DNA of 64,000 nt from Bradyrhizobium prioriisuperbiae (GCF_032397745.1 NZ_CP135921.1:6436501-6500500); one strand, 5' to 3'; shown: positions 37,288 through 46,841, counted from the first letter of the stretch. Numbers and translations are program-made. The notes: a model not told the origin generated them from the letters alone.

Positions 37288-39140
37288 GCCCGAACGAGCC
37301 ATTCCGGTCGAGCTATCGCGGCGTCCCAGCGGGGACGCGCCTCAACGGCATCTACGAGATCGACGAGATGATCGGTGCCGGCGGTATGGGCGAAGTCTAC
37401 AAGTGCCGCGAAATCCAGACCGGCGCGCCCATCGCGATCAAGATGCTGCTGCCGGACATGGCGGAGAACGAAGCCGCGCTGGCGTTGTTCCGGCGCGAAG
37501 CGGCTGCGCTGCATAACCTGCCGCACGAGGCCATTGTCCGTTACTTCCTGTTCACGGTCGAGCCGGTTCTGCAGCGTCCGTATCTGGCGATGGAGTTCGT
37601 CGATGGACGTTCCCTGTCAGATATCCTGGCGGAAGGCCCGCTGACGTTCGAGGCGATGGTCAAGCTGATGCGACGTGTCGCGTCGGGGCTGCAGGCCGCT
37701 CACGAGCGCGGGATCATTCATCGCGACGTGTCGCCTGACAACATCATCATTCCCCTGGGCGACGTGACGCGCGCCAAGATTATCGATTTCGGCATCGCGC
37801 GCTCGACCCAGGTGGGCGACAAGACGATCATCGGCAACGGATTCGCCGGCAAGGACAATTACGTTTCTCCCGAGCAGGTTGGCCTGTTCAACAACGATGT
37901 CACAGCGAAATCCGATATCTACAGTCTCGGCCTGGTGCTGTTCCACGTTCTGACCGGACAGAAGCTCGACATGGGCGGAAGCCAGTATCAGCTGGTGGAA
38001 AAGCGCCGGCGTGTGCCCGATCTCGGAGCGATCGACATGCGCATCCGGCCGTTGCTGGAGCAGATGCTGCAGCCCGATCCGGCGCAGCGGCCGGCGTCGA
38101 TGGCCGACATCGCCAACTGGACCATTGGCAGTCCGCGCAGCTTCAATCCAATGGCGGCTCCCGACGCCGCGGCGGCTCAGCCAGCTGCGCCATCCCAGCC
38201 GGTTCTTGCGCGCATTCTCGGCAATCGTGGCGTCCGGCTTGGCGCAGCAGTCGTCGGTGTCGCGGCCCTGCTGGGGCTAGGCGGCTACGGATTTTACGAG
38301 TTTGTCTGGTCGACACCGCCGGCTGCGATTCCGCCGCCATCGCCGGTGTTTGGCCAGACCACGCCGCCGGCCAAGACCGACACCAAATCCGACACGACCA
38401 AGACTGCAACCAAGTCCGATGGCAAATCTGACGCCAAGTCCGAAACCAAGCCGGAGACCAAGTCCAACCCGGCCGTGGTGAAGTCGCCACCACCGGTCAC
38501 GCCACCGAGCGGCGATCTGGCCGGTCGTCCCGATCGCATCCGCAAATATGTCGAGCAGTACGATGGCGGCGACTGCTTCTTCATCCTGCCGGTGGCAGTG
38601 ACGCAGAGCGCGGCGGTGATCGAAGGATTCGGTGCATCGACGGTGCCGTTCGATACGTTCGATCGGGCTTTCAAGCGCGATCAGGGGTTTGAGGCGACCG
38701 TCGGCGTTCGGCAGGTGACGCAGGCCCAGTGCCCGGCGGTCAAGTTTCTGAGTCAGCTCGGCAGCCAGGCCAGGGCCCCTCGGATCAATCTGACCTCGAC
38801 CGAACTCAAGAGCGGTGAAACGCTGAATGGCACCATCGAAAATTTCGCCAACCGCGTTGTCGAGCTGTTGCTGGTGTCGGATCGGGGCGAGGTGCAGAGC
38901 CTGTCGTATCTTTTGAAACAGGGGACGGATTCGCTGTCGTTTTCGATCGGCGGACAGCGCGGGGGCAGCGGCAGTGGTCCGCAGCTCCTGATGGCGGTGA
39001 CCACGCCGCGGGTACTGGATTCCCTGCGGCAGCCACGGCCGCTCGCGGCCGACATGTTTTTCCTGCAGGCCTTGAGCGAGGCCCAGCGCAACAACGTGAC
39101 CATGGCGACGTCGGCGCGGTATTTCCAGATCAAGAACTGA
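37284..39140 (+). CDS. ppkA: T6SS serine/threonine kinase PpkA
   Basis: 618 residues. The N-terminal Hanks-type kinase domain (~20-275) has a glycine loop GAGGMGEVYKC, catalytic loop HRDVSPDN (~146) and DFG in IIDFGIARS. A Lys/Ser/Thr/Asp-rich repeat linker surrounds the region after a single membrane helix (~315-340). The periplasmic C-terminal part (~415-618) includes VEQYDGGDCFFILPVAV. PpkA phosphorylates the FHA protein and probably senses an envelope signal. The catalytic loop has Ser where most eukaryotic-type kinases have Lys, a form seen in other PpkA-like proteins. Confidence 0.93.
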   Translation: MSPNEPFRSSYRGVPAGTRLNGIYEIDEMIGAGGMGEVYKCREIQTGAPIAIKMLLPDMAENEAALALFRREAAALHNLPHEAIVRYFLFTVEPVLQRPYLAMEFVDGRSLSDILAEGPLTFEAMVKLMRRVASGLQAAHERGIIHRDVSPDNIIIPLGDVTRAKIIDFGIARSTQVGDKTIIGNGFAGKDNYVSPEQVGLFNNDVTAKSDIYSLGLVLFHVLTGQKLDMGGSQYQLVEKRRRVPDLGAIDMRIRPLLEQMLQPDPAQRPASMADIANWTIGSPRSFNPMAAPDAAAAQPAAPSQPVLARILGNRGVRLGAAVVGVAALLGLGGYGFYEFVWSTPPAAIPPPSPVFGQTTPPAKTDTKSDTTKTATKSDGKSDAKSETKPETKSNPAVVKSPPPVTPPSGDLAGRPDRIRKYVEQYDGGDCFFILPVAVTQSAAVIEGFGASTVPFDTFDRAFKRDQGFEATVGVRQVTQAQCPAVKFLSQLGSQARAPRINLTSTELKSGETLNGTIENFANRVVELLLVSDRGEVQSLSYLLKQGTDSLSFSIGGQRGGSGSGPQLLMAVTTPRVLDSLRQPRPLAADMFFLQALSEAQRNNVTMATSARYFQIKN

Positions 39141-39198
39141 GAACGGTTCAGGATACGCCGAATATCCGGCAGGATCGCACGAGCCACGATGCCGATCG

Positions 39199-40212
39199 TC
39201 AGAATTTGCCGATGATCAGGATATTCAGGTCGCGATCGGGTTTGAAATCGGCGGCCGTGAATTCAGTGGCCGCCGGAGAGGCAGCTTTCAGCGGGCCGGC
39301 ACAGAAGCTGATCAGGCGATCGCCGCCGCCTGCATCGATGGTCAATTTGAAAGACTTGATCGGGCCGGCCCAGTTGGCGCCGGTCTTCAGCACGTAGCTG
39401 ATGCGCCGTTCCTGCAGCATCGCGACATTGCCTTCGCCGGTTCCGGCGCGCTTGTCGAGCTCGGCCAGGAAGGCATCGGAAATGCAGTAGTCCTTGCGAT
39501 AGCGTTTGATCTCCGAAGCCAAGCCTTGGCTGCCGCGGAGCGGGGCGCGCAGGATGGTGTCGGGCGCGGAGCCGACGCTTGGATGGTACTGGTGCTCGAC
39601 CACGGTCTTGCGATCCGCCGGAAAGGTTTGCTGGCGGACGGCGGACGTCTTGGTGGTCCAGGCGGCCGCGTATTGCTCGTGACCTTTTTGGTCGAGATTT
39701 CCGTTCGGCAACACCAGCTTCTCGGCCAGCAGTTGGCTGCGGGCGGCGGCCGGCAGGTTGTCGAGCGGAATTTCGAGGTCTCCGACGGGCAGCAGCGACA
39801 GCTTGAGCTGGTTGAGCAGAGTGGTGAAGTCCTTGTCGCCGACCATCGCCCGCTGATCCATGGTGAACTGGACCGGACTGCCGTCGACTTTGGTTTCAAA
39901 GCCGACAAAGTTGGTTCGATCGTTGCTCGGCAACACCAGGCTGTCCGCGTCGGTAAGATCGATGTCGGGCAGCGGGAAGGCCACCGTCAGCGTGACGGGC
40001 TTGCCGGAGGTATTGGCGAACAGGTAACGGACGCTCACACGATCGAGGGAGATGCGCAGATCCTCGCTCTCCATCGCAACGTCTTTGGTCTGAACGAACT
40101 GCAGGCCGCCGATCGAGAGTTCAGCGCTGGAATCGTTGGCGCAGGCCGGCGCCGTGGCTGCCAGCAAGGTTGCTGCCGTGACGATAAAATGGCGATATTT
40201 CAATGTCTTCAT
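39199..40212 (-). CDS. DUF4424 family exported protein
   Basis: 337 residues with a clear Sec signal peptide (cut near APACA-ND). The mature part matches the DUF4424 pattern: SAELSIGGLQFVQTKDVAME, then VSVRYLFANTSGKPVTLTVA and FPLPDID, with a beta-rich end. The family has no known function. It is convergent with ppkA (58-base gap) and probably co-transcribed with the small gene upstream. It is one of several exported proteins in this stretch. Confidence 0.75.
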   Translation of the reverse strand: MKTLKYRHFIVTAATLLAATAPACANDSSAELSIGGLQFVQTKDVAMESEDLRISLDRVSVRYLFANTSGKPVTLTVAFPLPDIDLTDADSLVLPSNDRTNFVGFETKVDGSPVQFTMDQRAMVGDKDFTTLLNQLKLSLLPVGDLEIPLDNLPAAARSQLLAEKLVLPNGNLDQKGHEQYAAAWTTKTSAVRQQTFPADRKTVVEHQYHPSVGSAPDTILRAPLRGSQGLASEIKRYRKDYCISDAFLAELDKRAGTGEGNVAMLQERRISYVLKTGANWAGPIKSFKLTIDAGGGDRLISFCAGPLKAASPAATEFTAADFKPDRDLNILIIGKF

Positions 40213-40266
40213 GGCGCTTCCTTCCGTGCCGCAGCGCGATGGTCCTAAGCGGACGCAGCGACCAGA

Positions 40267-40548
40267 TCAATCTACCGGATGATAGAGATCGCCCCAGTCC
40301 GGTTTCCACACGCCATCGGGATCGAACACTACGATGGCGGTCTTCATCTGATTGGCCAGACGAATGGCGCCGCGATAGGCGTCCTGGGCCGGAAGCGGGG
40401 AGGTGATCTGGTCCGTGCTCAGCCGGCCACCGCTGGCAGTGGCTGGGAACACCACCGACCCGGTTTCCCCGTCGCTCGCGCGCTTGAGGACCAGCGTGAT
40501 CGCGTCGGGCTGGACCTCGTTGACCTGTTCAAATCGATTTTTCGCCAT
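40267..40548 (-). CDS. Small hypothetical protein
   Basis: 93 residues, soluble, without signal peptide or recognised motif. The middle contains an acidic-to-polar strand pattern and the end reads AIVVFDPDGVWKPDWGDLYH. It lies 54 bases upstream of the DUF4424 gene on the same strand and is divergent from the NlpC/P60-like gene. Codon use looks like its neighbours, so I take it as a real gene. Function unknown. Confidence 0.55.
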   Translation of the reverse strand: MAKNRFEQVNEVQPDAITLVLKRASDGETGSVVFPATASGGRLSTDQITSPLPAQDAYRGAIRLANQMKTAIVVFDPDGVWKPDWGDLYHPVD

Positions 40549-40710
40549 GGTTTTTGCACCGCAAGGCTCTGGGGTTTAGAATATCGCCGGTCCCGGTGAT
40601 ACTATTGAACTTTAGCGAGATACCTCGCCACTAATCAGGTGCCGCGCCTTCGCGCTGCATGGATTAGTCGATCCGACACCAAAATTGGTTCGGATATCAT
40701 TGAGGCGAAC

Positions 40711-42441
40711 ATGCTTCGTCAAAATTGGTTGGCCTGGACGCTTCTGCTTGGATGTGCCGGCATTGTTACAAGCCCGGCACTCGCCGACGACGTCGTGGTC
40801 CGGACGTTCTCCAGCGGAACGACAGCGAACACGGTCGGCATTGTCGATGCCAGTGAAGACGTTGAACTCGCAGGCCCCCAGGCGTTGACCTCCGACGGCC
40901 AGGGCAGCCTGTTCCTGCTTGACCAGATCAACGGACGGATCCTGCAATTCGATCCCAAGCAGCCGACCAACGAGCCTGATGTCCTGAGCATGCCCGCCGA
41001 CGTCCAGCCGACCGACCTGATCGTCCGCAACGACAGCATCATGGTCTGGGACGGTTCGGTCCGGACGCTGAAGGCGGCCGGCGACACCTCGACCCGCAGC
41101 ATTGGCGGCAAGACTATTCAGCTCGAGGAAGTCACGACGCGCGACGTGGGAGATCCGTTCGCCACGTCGGCGTTCTCGCAAATGGGATCGCAGCCGCCGA
41201 GCAGCGCCGCCGAATTACTCGATCAGGGCACCCGCGCCGCCATCGTCAAGACCACCCGGCAGCCCGATCGCCAGTACGTGTCATCCCGTGGCAAGGGATC
41301 GGTGACCGCCGACGTTCTCCCCGACAAGGGCGACAACAGCGTCCGTGTCGAAGTGCGCACCATGACCACCGATGAGACGATCGCCCAGCTCGAGCTGAAA
41401 GTACGCAACCAGCTTGGGACGGTGGAGTTTCTCGAGATCGACAACAGCGACCGGTTCTACGTGCTGGGTGAGGATATTTCCAAGTCGACGAAAGGCGCCA
41501 TCACCTTCGTTGCGCGATATGCGGCCAACGGCAAGCTCGAGGGTGTCTACGAACTGCCGCTGGAGAACACGCCGCTGACGCGGCGCTTCGTCACCATCTC
41601 TGGTGACGGCGACGTTTATTTCCTGCGGACCAAGGACGACGGCGTCGACGTGGTGGGGGTCGGTTTCCGTCCGCTGCGCAGTGCCTCGATCATCGATATT
41701 CGCCCCAAGAAGATCGCAACGAAGACGCCGTCGGCCACGCCGAGCGGAAAATTCAGCGCGGTTGCGGCGGTGCGGCCCTCGAACCGCCAGCAGGCGATCG
41801 AGACCGCTTTCGCTTTCGAGGGTATCCAGTGGAAACTGACGCCTGCGAATTACGGCGCCGATCCGGACAGCGCCTGCAGCGGTTTCAGCCGGATTCGGCG
41901 TCCCTGGTATTTGCAGGGCAAGGTCAATCAGGAGGTGCGCGGCGTGCCTTATTGCTGGGGCTGTCACGGTTCGCTGGCCAACTTCCGGCAGCGGATCGAT
42001 GCCGGAACCATGGCCGGCAACGTCTGCACCCGCAACAATCCGCGAACCGATGTCGCCGGCGTCGACTGCTCGGCCTTCGTCAGCGCGACCTGGGGATTGT
42101 CGGTTCACTACACCACGGCGGCGATCCCGGCGATCGCCAAGCCGGTCGAGAATCCATGGGACCTGAAACCGGGAGACGCGCTGAACAAGCCGGGTTCCCA
42201 TGTCATGCTGTTCCTGCGCTTCACGCCGGACCGCAAGGCCGAGGTGATGGAAGCGTCGACCGGCGGATGCAATGGGCGCGTGTGCCGCAATGTCTATCCG
42301 CTCGCCGGATTGCTGGCGCGGGGCTACGCACCGGTCCGCTTCAAGGCATTTGCCGATGACCAGATGGTGGTTTCGACCAATGCCTATCAAGATACCGGGC
42401 CGACCGGGCGCGCCAAGAAGCAGGGCAGTCAAAAACGGTGA
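40711..42441 (+). CDS. Exported protein with propeller-like N-terminus and NlpC/P60-like C-terminus
   Basis: 576 residues from the ATG at MLRQNWLAWTLLLG, chosen for the signal peptide (cleavage near ALA-DD) and the GAGGCGAAC site. Residues ~30-350 contain repeats of the form 'LTSDGQGSLFLLDQINGRIL', as in NHL/SMP-30-like propellers. Residues ~390-560 hold several cysteines and a Cys-His peptidase pattern: VDCSAF with C453 and GSHVMLF with H497. This resembles NlpC/P60 or CHAP cell-wall amidases. It is probably periplasmic. It could act on peptidoglycan or a peptide; the assignment of the catalytic domain is moderate. Confidence 0.6.
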   Translation: MLRQNWLAWTLLLGCAGIVTSPALADDVVVRTFSSGTTANTVGIVDASEDVELAGPQALTSDGQGSLFLLDQINGRILQFDPKQPTNEPDVLSMPADVQPTDLIVRNDSIMVWDGSVRTLKAAGDTSTRSIGGKTIQLEEVTTRDVGDPFATSAFSQMGSQPPSSAAELLDQGTRAAIVKTTRQPDRQYVSSRGKGSVTADVLPDKGDNSVRVEVRTMTTDETIAQLELKVRNQLGTVEFLEIDNSDRFYVLGEDISKSTKGAITFVARYAANGKLEGVYELPLENTPLTRRFVTISGDGDVYFLRTKDDGVDVVGVGFRPLRSASIIDIRPKKIATKTPSATPSGKFSAVAAVRPSNRQQAIETAFAFEGIQWKLTPANYGADPDSACSGFSRIRRPWYLQGKVNQEVRGVPYCWGCHGSLANFRQRIDAGTMAGNVCTRNNPRTDVAGVDCSAFVSATWGLSVHYTTAAIPAIAKPVENPWDLKPGDALNKPGSHVMLFLRFTPDRKAEVMEASTGGCNGRVCRNVYPLAGLLARGYAPVRFKAFADDQMVVSTNAYQDTGPTGRAKKQGSQKR

Positions 42442-42529
42442 ACCTGCAAAGGCATGGGTGAGACTGATGGGTATCGAGCGACGATGGTTTGAATGCGTCG
42501 AGCAACGCAACTTGTTGAGGTGGTCGGCC

Positions 42530-44266
42530 ATGCCCACGCTGGGGAAGGTGTTTCGAATTGCCGCGCTGGTTGCGGTTTCGGGTCTTGCCGCTCTGGGTCC
42601 GCGTGGCGCGCTGGCCGCCAGCGAATTCACCATCAACAATCCCGCCGGCGGCGAGGTGCGGGCCTTCGTGGTCGGGGTCGACGACTATCAGTATGTTCGC
42701 AAGCTGAAGGGGGCGGTGGCGGATGCCCGCGACCTGACATCGACGCTGAAGGAACTGGGCGTTCGCGACGTGATCTCGCTGATCGATGCCAAGGCCGACC
42801 GCGCGACGGTGGTGCGGGAGATCAGCGCGCTGGTCGAGCGGACCAAGCCCAACGACCTGATCTTCCTGTCGATCGCCGGACACGGCACCCAGGAGCCGGA
42901 GCGCATCAAGGGATCGGAACCTGACGGCATGGAGAATGTGTTCCTGCTGCCCGGTTTCGAGCCGACTGCAACCGGATCGCAGCAGCGCGTTCTCGGTGGC
43001 GAATTCAACCATTTCATCAAGCAGTTCGAATTGCGCGGGGCAAAGGTGATCTTTGTCGCCGATACCTGCCACGGCGGCGGCATGGCGCGGGACATCGATC
43101 CGCGCGCCAGTGAGATGAGTTTCCGCCAGGTTCCGAAGTACACGCTGCTGGTCGATACGCTGAAGCCGGTCGGCGACAAAAGCGATCCCCGGTCGGAGCT
43201 GGACTTCGACCACACCGCCTTTCTGGCGGCGGTCGATCGCAGCACAAAGGCGCCGGAGGTTCGCATCCCCGGTGTCGAGGGCCTGCGCGGCGCGCTGAGC
43301 TACGCCGTTGCCCGTGCGATGGAGGGAAGCGCGGACGCCAACCGTGACGGCAAGGTGACGCTCAAGGAACTGTTCGCCAACGTTCGCCAGGTGGTCTACC
43401 AGCTCTCCGACCAGCGCCAGAATGTGGTGACGATGTCGTCGCCGAACCTGTCGCCGGAGACCGACGTGGCTTTCGGGCTGACACGCGGGGTGGTGTTGAT
43501 CCAGGGTGCCAATCCGTCGACCGACAGCGGCAAGAGCGTGGTGCCGGCGAACGTTCCGGCCACGGGAGCGCCGACCACCGCCACTGCGCCGGCGACGCCT
43601 TCGCCAGCCACCAGCAGCGCCACTGCATCGCCGCGGATCAGCACCCCGATCCGGCTGGCGGCGCTCGACGGAAAAACCAGTTATTTCCCCAATCTGAAAT
43701 CGCGCGACACCGCGATCGAAGCGGTGCAGCCCACCGACAATCCCGACCTGATCTGGGATCCGACATCGCGCGATGTCATCGCCTGGGGTGATGTGATCGC
43801 TTACGGAGTCGATGTCGCTGATTTGTCGACGGTGGTGGACCGGACCGCGGCAATTCGCGAACTCAAGCGCATGGCGACGCAATCGCCGCAGCTGATGCGA
43901 GTCTCTCCGGACGACCGGCAGCACCGCAACGACCAGACCGTCGAGATCGATCTGTCCGACGTGGCGTCGCGGGCCGTGGTGCTGTTCAATGTATCCGGCG
44001 ACGGCACCATCCAGATGCTGTATCCGATCGGCTCCGACGCGACACCGGCGCAGTCCGCCAACCTGAAGCTGCCGCTGCGTGTGCGCGAACCGTTTGGTGC
44101 GGAACAGATCGTCGCCGTGACGTCGCAGCAGCGAATGGTCGACCTGGAAAAGGTGTTGCTGCAGTTGAATCGCCGCCGTGCTCCCGGCCAGGTGATCAAG
44201 AGCCTGGAGCGCTATGCGCCGCCGGATGCCCGCATTGGATCGATCGGATTTTTCACCGTTCCCTAA
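42530..44266 (+). CDS. Exported caspase-like (C14) protease with DUF4384-like tail
   Basis: 578 residues from the ATG with GAGGTGG upstream; signal peptide cut near ALAAS. The caspase p20 domain (~residues 45-300) has VVGVDDYQYVRKLKGAVADA, the catalytic His in SIAGHGTQ (H118) and the catalytic Cys in VADTCHGGG (C180), so the dyad is complete. The C-terminal ~200 residues show the DUF4384 pattern, with a strand series around VLFNVSGDGTIQMLYPIGSD. It is 88 bases after the NlpC-like gene and 20 before the DUF4384 gene, forming one likely operon. Confidence 0.82.
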   Translation: MPTLGKVFRIAALVAVSGLAALGPRGALAASEFTINNPAGGEVRAFVVGVDDYQYVRKLKGAVADARDLTSTLKELGVRDVISLIDAKADRATVVREISALVERTKPNDLIFLSIAGHGTQEPERIKGSEPDGMENVFLLPGFEPTATGSQQRVLGGEFNHFIKQFELRGAKVIFVADTCHGGGMARDIDPRASEMSFRQVPKYTLLVDTLKPVGDKSDPRSELDFDHTAFLAAVDRSTKAPEVRIPGVEGLRGALSYAVARAMEGSADANRDGKVTLKELFANVRQVVYQLSDQRQNVVTMSSPNLSPETDVAFGLTRGVVLIQGANPSTDSGKSVVPANVPATGAPTTATAPATPSPATSSATASPRISTPIRLAALDGKTSYFPNLKSRDTAIEAVQPTDNPDLIWDPTSRDVIAWGDVIAYGVDVADLSTVVDRTAAIRELKRMATQSPQLMRVSPDDRQHRNDQTVEIDLSDVASRAVVLFNVSGDGTIQMLYPIGSDATPAQSANLKLPLRVREPFGAEQIVAVTSQQRMVDLEKVLLQLNRRRAPGQVIKSLERYAPPDARIGSIGFFTVP

Positions 44267-44286
44267 GCTTTGTCGATGAGGCTGTG

Positions 44287-44847
44287 ATGCGCTTGTTCCG
44301 GCCGGTTGGCGTTGTTTCATTCTGCCTGGCTGTGACGGCAAGTGCAGTCGCTTGGGCCCAGAATGCAAATCCGGCGAGCGTGACGCTGCGGATGATGCCG
44401 GAAAAGTCCGTTGATATCGGGACCAAGGTGTCGTTCCGCGTATCGACGAAAAAAGCCGGCTATCTCTTGTTGTTGGACGTCGATGCCGACGGCAAGATGT
44501 CGCAAATTTTCCCGAGCCCTGAATTGCTGGCGCGGTCCGCCGGCAAGGATATCAATTTCGTCAAGGCCGGGGATGAACTGCAGGTACCCACTGCCGCAGC
44601 CAAACAGCAGGGGTTCGAGTATGTCATCACGCCACCAACCGGCACCGCCACCGTTGTTGCCATCCTGAGCGAGCGGCGGGTGCAGATTCTGGACTTGCCC
44701 GACTTGCCGAAAAAGCTGCAGACACAGGCGGACGCCGTCACCTATTTGGCGACCTGGACCAGCGAGCTGCGGATTCCGGATTCGGACAGCGGAAAGCTGC
44801 TGCAGAACAGCTGGTCGTTCGACGTCAAGCAGTATTCGATCCAGTAA
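44287..44847 (+). CDS. Exported DUF4384 protein
   Basis: 186 residues with a signal peptide (cut near VAWAQ-NA). It is almost entirely a DUF4384-like domain: VSFRVSTKKAGYLLLLDVD, GKMSQIFPSPE and a VVAILSERRVQILDLP segment. It shares this domain with the C-terminus of the protease just upstream. That suggests they bind the same partner or form a complex in the periplasm. A GTG one codon earlier is an alternative start. It is convergent with the second caspase-like gene. Confidence 0.75.
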   Translation: MRLFRPVGVVSFCLAVTASAVAWAQNANPASVTLRMMPEKSVDIGTKVSFRVSTKKAGYLLLLDVDADGKMSQIFPSPELLARSAGKDINFVKAGDELQVPTAAAKQQGFEYVITPPTGTATVVAILSERRVQILDLPDLPKKLQTQADAVTYLATWTSELRIPDSDSGKLLQNSWSFDVKQYSIQ

Positions 44848-44906
44848 GTGAGGACATTCGGTGCGCGGTAGATCCCCAGCCGCTGCTCGAGCCGATTCGT
44901 GCCGCT

Positions 44907-46841
44907 CTACCGCGAGTTGGCAAGGCTCTCGCGCAGCCGCAAAACCTGGGGCCGCAAGTGTTCGCAGGCGAGTTCGCGCTCGAAGCGGACGACGTCGTCG
45001 CGCGATGAGCTGCTGCGCAGGCGCGCCAGTGTCGCCCGATCGCGTTCGCACGATTGCTCCGGCGACAGGGCAGGTGAGGCCGGTTGTTTGATGTCGACCT
45101 GGCGGGACGAACTGTCGCCGGTGGCGGTGGCCTGATCCGCCGGCCCAAGGCTTTCGCGCAGCCGTGCGATTTGCCGACGCAACCGATCACAGCGCAGCTC
45201 ACGTTCGAAGGTGATGACATCGGCCAGCGACGGATTGGCGCGGAGCTTGGCAAGGCGGGCCTCGTCCTGCTTGCAGGCCGGCCCCTGGTCGACCGCTATC
45301 GCGGGTGGAACGGGCTGCGCAGCAGGCAGGCTGTTGAGGTTGGCCTGTTGCTCCGGCGGCTTTGGCGGCTCGGGGCGGGGCTGAACAGCGGCGGGTGGTG
45401 GCGGGGGCCGGATTGGTTCGGCGCTGGCTGATGCAGCCGAAGGCAGGGCGGCGGGTCCGAGGCTTTCCCGCAACCTGACAACCTGAGGACGCAGCCGCTC
45501 GCATCCGAGTTCACGCTCGAACTGGGTGATCTCATTCAGTGTTGGATTGCTGCGCAGACGGGTCAGCCGGGCATTGTCCTGCTCGCACGACTGCGTCGAC
45601 GAGACCGGAGGCGGCAAAGGCGGTGTGACGACCGGGTCGATCCTGGCTTCCGGTCTTGTTTCCGGAGCTTTCAGGTCCTGTCGTTCGACCGCGGCAACCT
45701 GCTGTCGGGCATTTGGCCGAGGCGGATCCGGGGCGAGGGCCGGGGGATCGAGCCGGGCGGTTTGATTGCGCCGCTGCTCGTCCTGCAGGCGTTGCGCGGC
45801 CTCGCGTTCGGCGCGCGCACGTTCGGATTCGGCGGCTTTCGCGCGCGCCTCGTCCTGTCTGCGCTGCTCCTCCAGGATGCGTGCGGCGTCCTGTTGTCGG
45901 GCCTGCTGCAGCTGCCGCTCCTGCGCCTGCAGCTCGATGCGCTGGATCCGGTAGCGCGCATCGGTGACGAAGCTCGACGATGGAAATTTGGTGATGAAGT
46001 CGCGCAGTGCCGCCGGGTCCGCGGCCTCCTTGACGTCATCAAAGGCGATCCGGTCGGTCTGATTCAGATAGTAGTCGCTCAGCAGCGACACATAGGTTTC
46101 GGGCCGCTGCCGTCCACCGGTCTCGGAGTTGACGTCGGCGGCGACGCGCCGAAACAGTTGTTCGATCTCCAGCCCCGGTTCCTTGATGCGCTTCAGGAAC
46201 GCGCGGGTGAACGGGCTGTTGCGGCCGCGTCCGTCGGCAGCGACTTCGTCCGCTGCGGTGGAATAGGCGATCACCATGCCCTGGGTCTTGTCGATCCGGG
46301 CCAGCCCGCGACTGCCGCCGCCGAAATTGCGGGTTTCGCCGCTGGCGCGGCGGCGGATCGATTCGACAATGGGATTGTTCCGGCAGGCATCCAGGATCAT
46401 GACCTTGACGCCGGTGGCGCGGTCGAGCGCCGCGCGGACGTCGTCGATCGGCATCAGCTGATAACGCAGGCTGATCTCGTCCTCGACCTCGGCGTCAGTC
46501 GGAATCAGATAGTTGCGTCCCTGGTACTGCAACGCGTGACCTGCGTAGAAAAACAGCGCGGCATCGGAATCCGTCGCCTGGCGGGCGAACTTCGCCATCG
46601 CCAGATCCATGTCGCGTTTGTTGGCGTCGGTCGCCTGCAACACTTCGAAGCCGACACCGCGCAGCGCGGCGGCGACGTCCTCGGCATCGTTCTTGGGATT
46701 GGACAGTGCAAGGCTCGGATTGCCGTAGTGGGCATTGCCGATCACGAGCGCGATCCGCCGCTCAGCGCGCACATCACCAATGGCGCCGAGCGTCAGCACG
46801 GCACACAGCACGGCAATCCAGGCCGACGAACGCTTGCTCAT
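44907..46841 (-). CDS. Exported caspase-like (C14) protease with three Cys-paired repeats
   Basis: 644 residues. Signal peptide 1-26 (GDVRA-ER). The caspase p20 domain starts RRIALVIGNAHYG, with catalytic His in FYAGHALQ (H102) and Cys in LDACRNNP (C153). A charged Gln/Arg/Glu coiled coil covers ~300-360. The C-terminal part has three ~45-residue repeats at ~417-463, 521-567 and 596-642 joined by proline-rich linkers. Each has two cysteines exactly 28 residues apart (419/447, 523/551, 598/626), likely disulfides. A GGAG site precedes the ATG. Orthocaspases cleave after Arg/Lys; the target is unknown. Confidence 0.85.
   Translation of the reverse strand: MSKRSSAWIAVLCAVLTLGAIGDVRAERRIALVIGNAHYGNPSLALSNPKNDAEDVAAALRGVGFEVLQATDANKRDMDLAMAKFARQATDSDAALFFYAGHALQYQGRNYLIPTDAEVEDEISLRYQLMPIDDVRAALDRATGVKVMILDACRNNPIVESIRRRASGETRNFGGGSRGLARIDKTQGMVIAYSTAADEVAADGRGRNSPFTRAFLKRIKEPGLEIEQLFRRVAADVNSETGGRQRPETYVSLLSDYYLNQTDRIAFDDVKEAADPAALRDFITKFPSSSFVTDARYRIQRIELQAQERQLQQARQQDAARILEEQRRQDEARAKAAESERARAEREAAQRLQDEQRRNQTARLDPPALAPDPPRPNARQQVAAVERQDLKAPETRPEARIDPVVTPPLPPPVSSTQSCEQDNARLTRLRSNPTLNEITQFERELGCERLRPQVVRLRESLGPAALPSAASASAEPIRPPPPPAAVQPRPEPPKPPEQQANLNSLPAAQPVPPAIAVDQGPACKQDEARLAKLRANPSLADVITFERELRCDRLRRQIARLRESLGPADQATATGDSSSRQVDIKQPASPALSPEQSCERDRATLARLRSSSSRDDVVRFERELACEHLRPQVLRLRESLANSR

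Noticed and set aside
40680..40733. A repeated CAAAATTGGTT around the start of the NlpC/P60-like gene
   Set aside because: One copy is within the coding start and the repeat is short; no other evidence for an operator.
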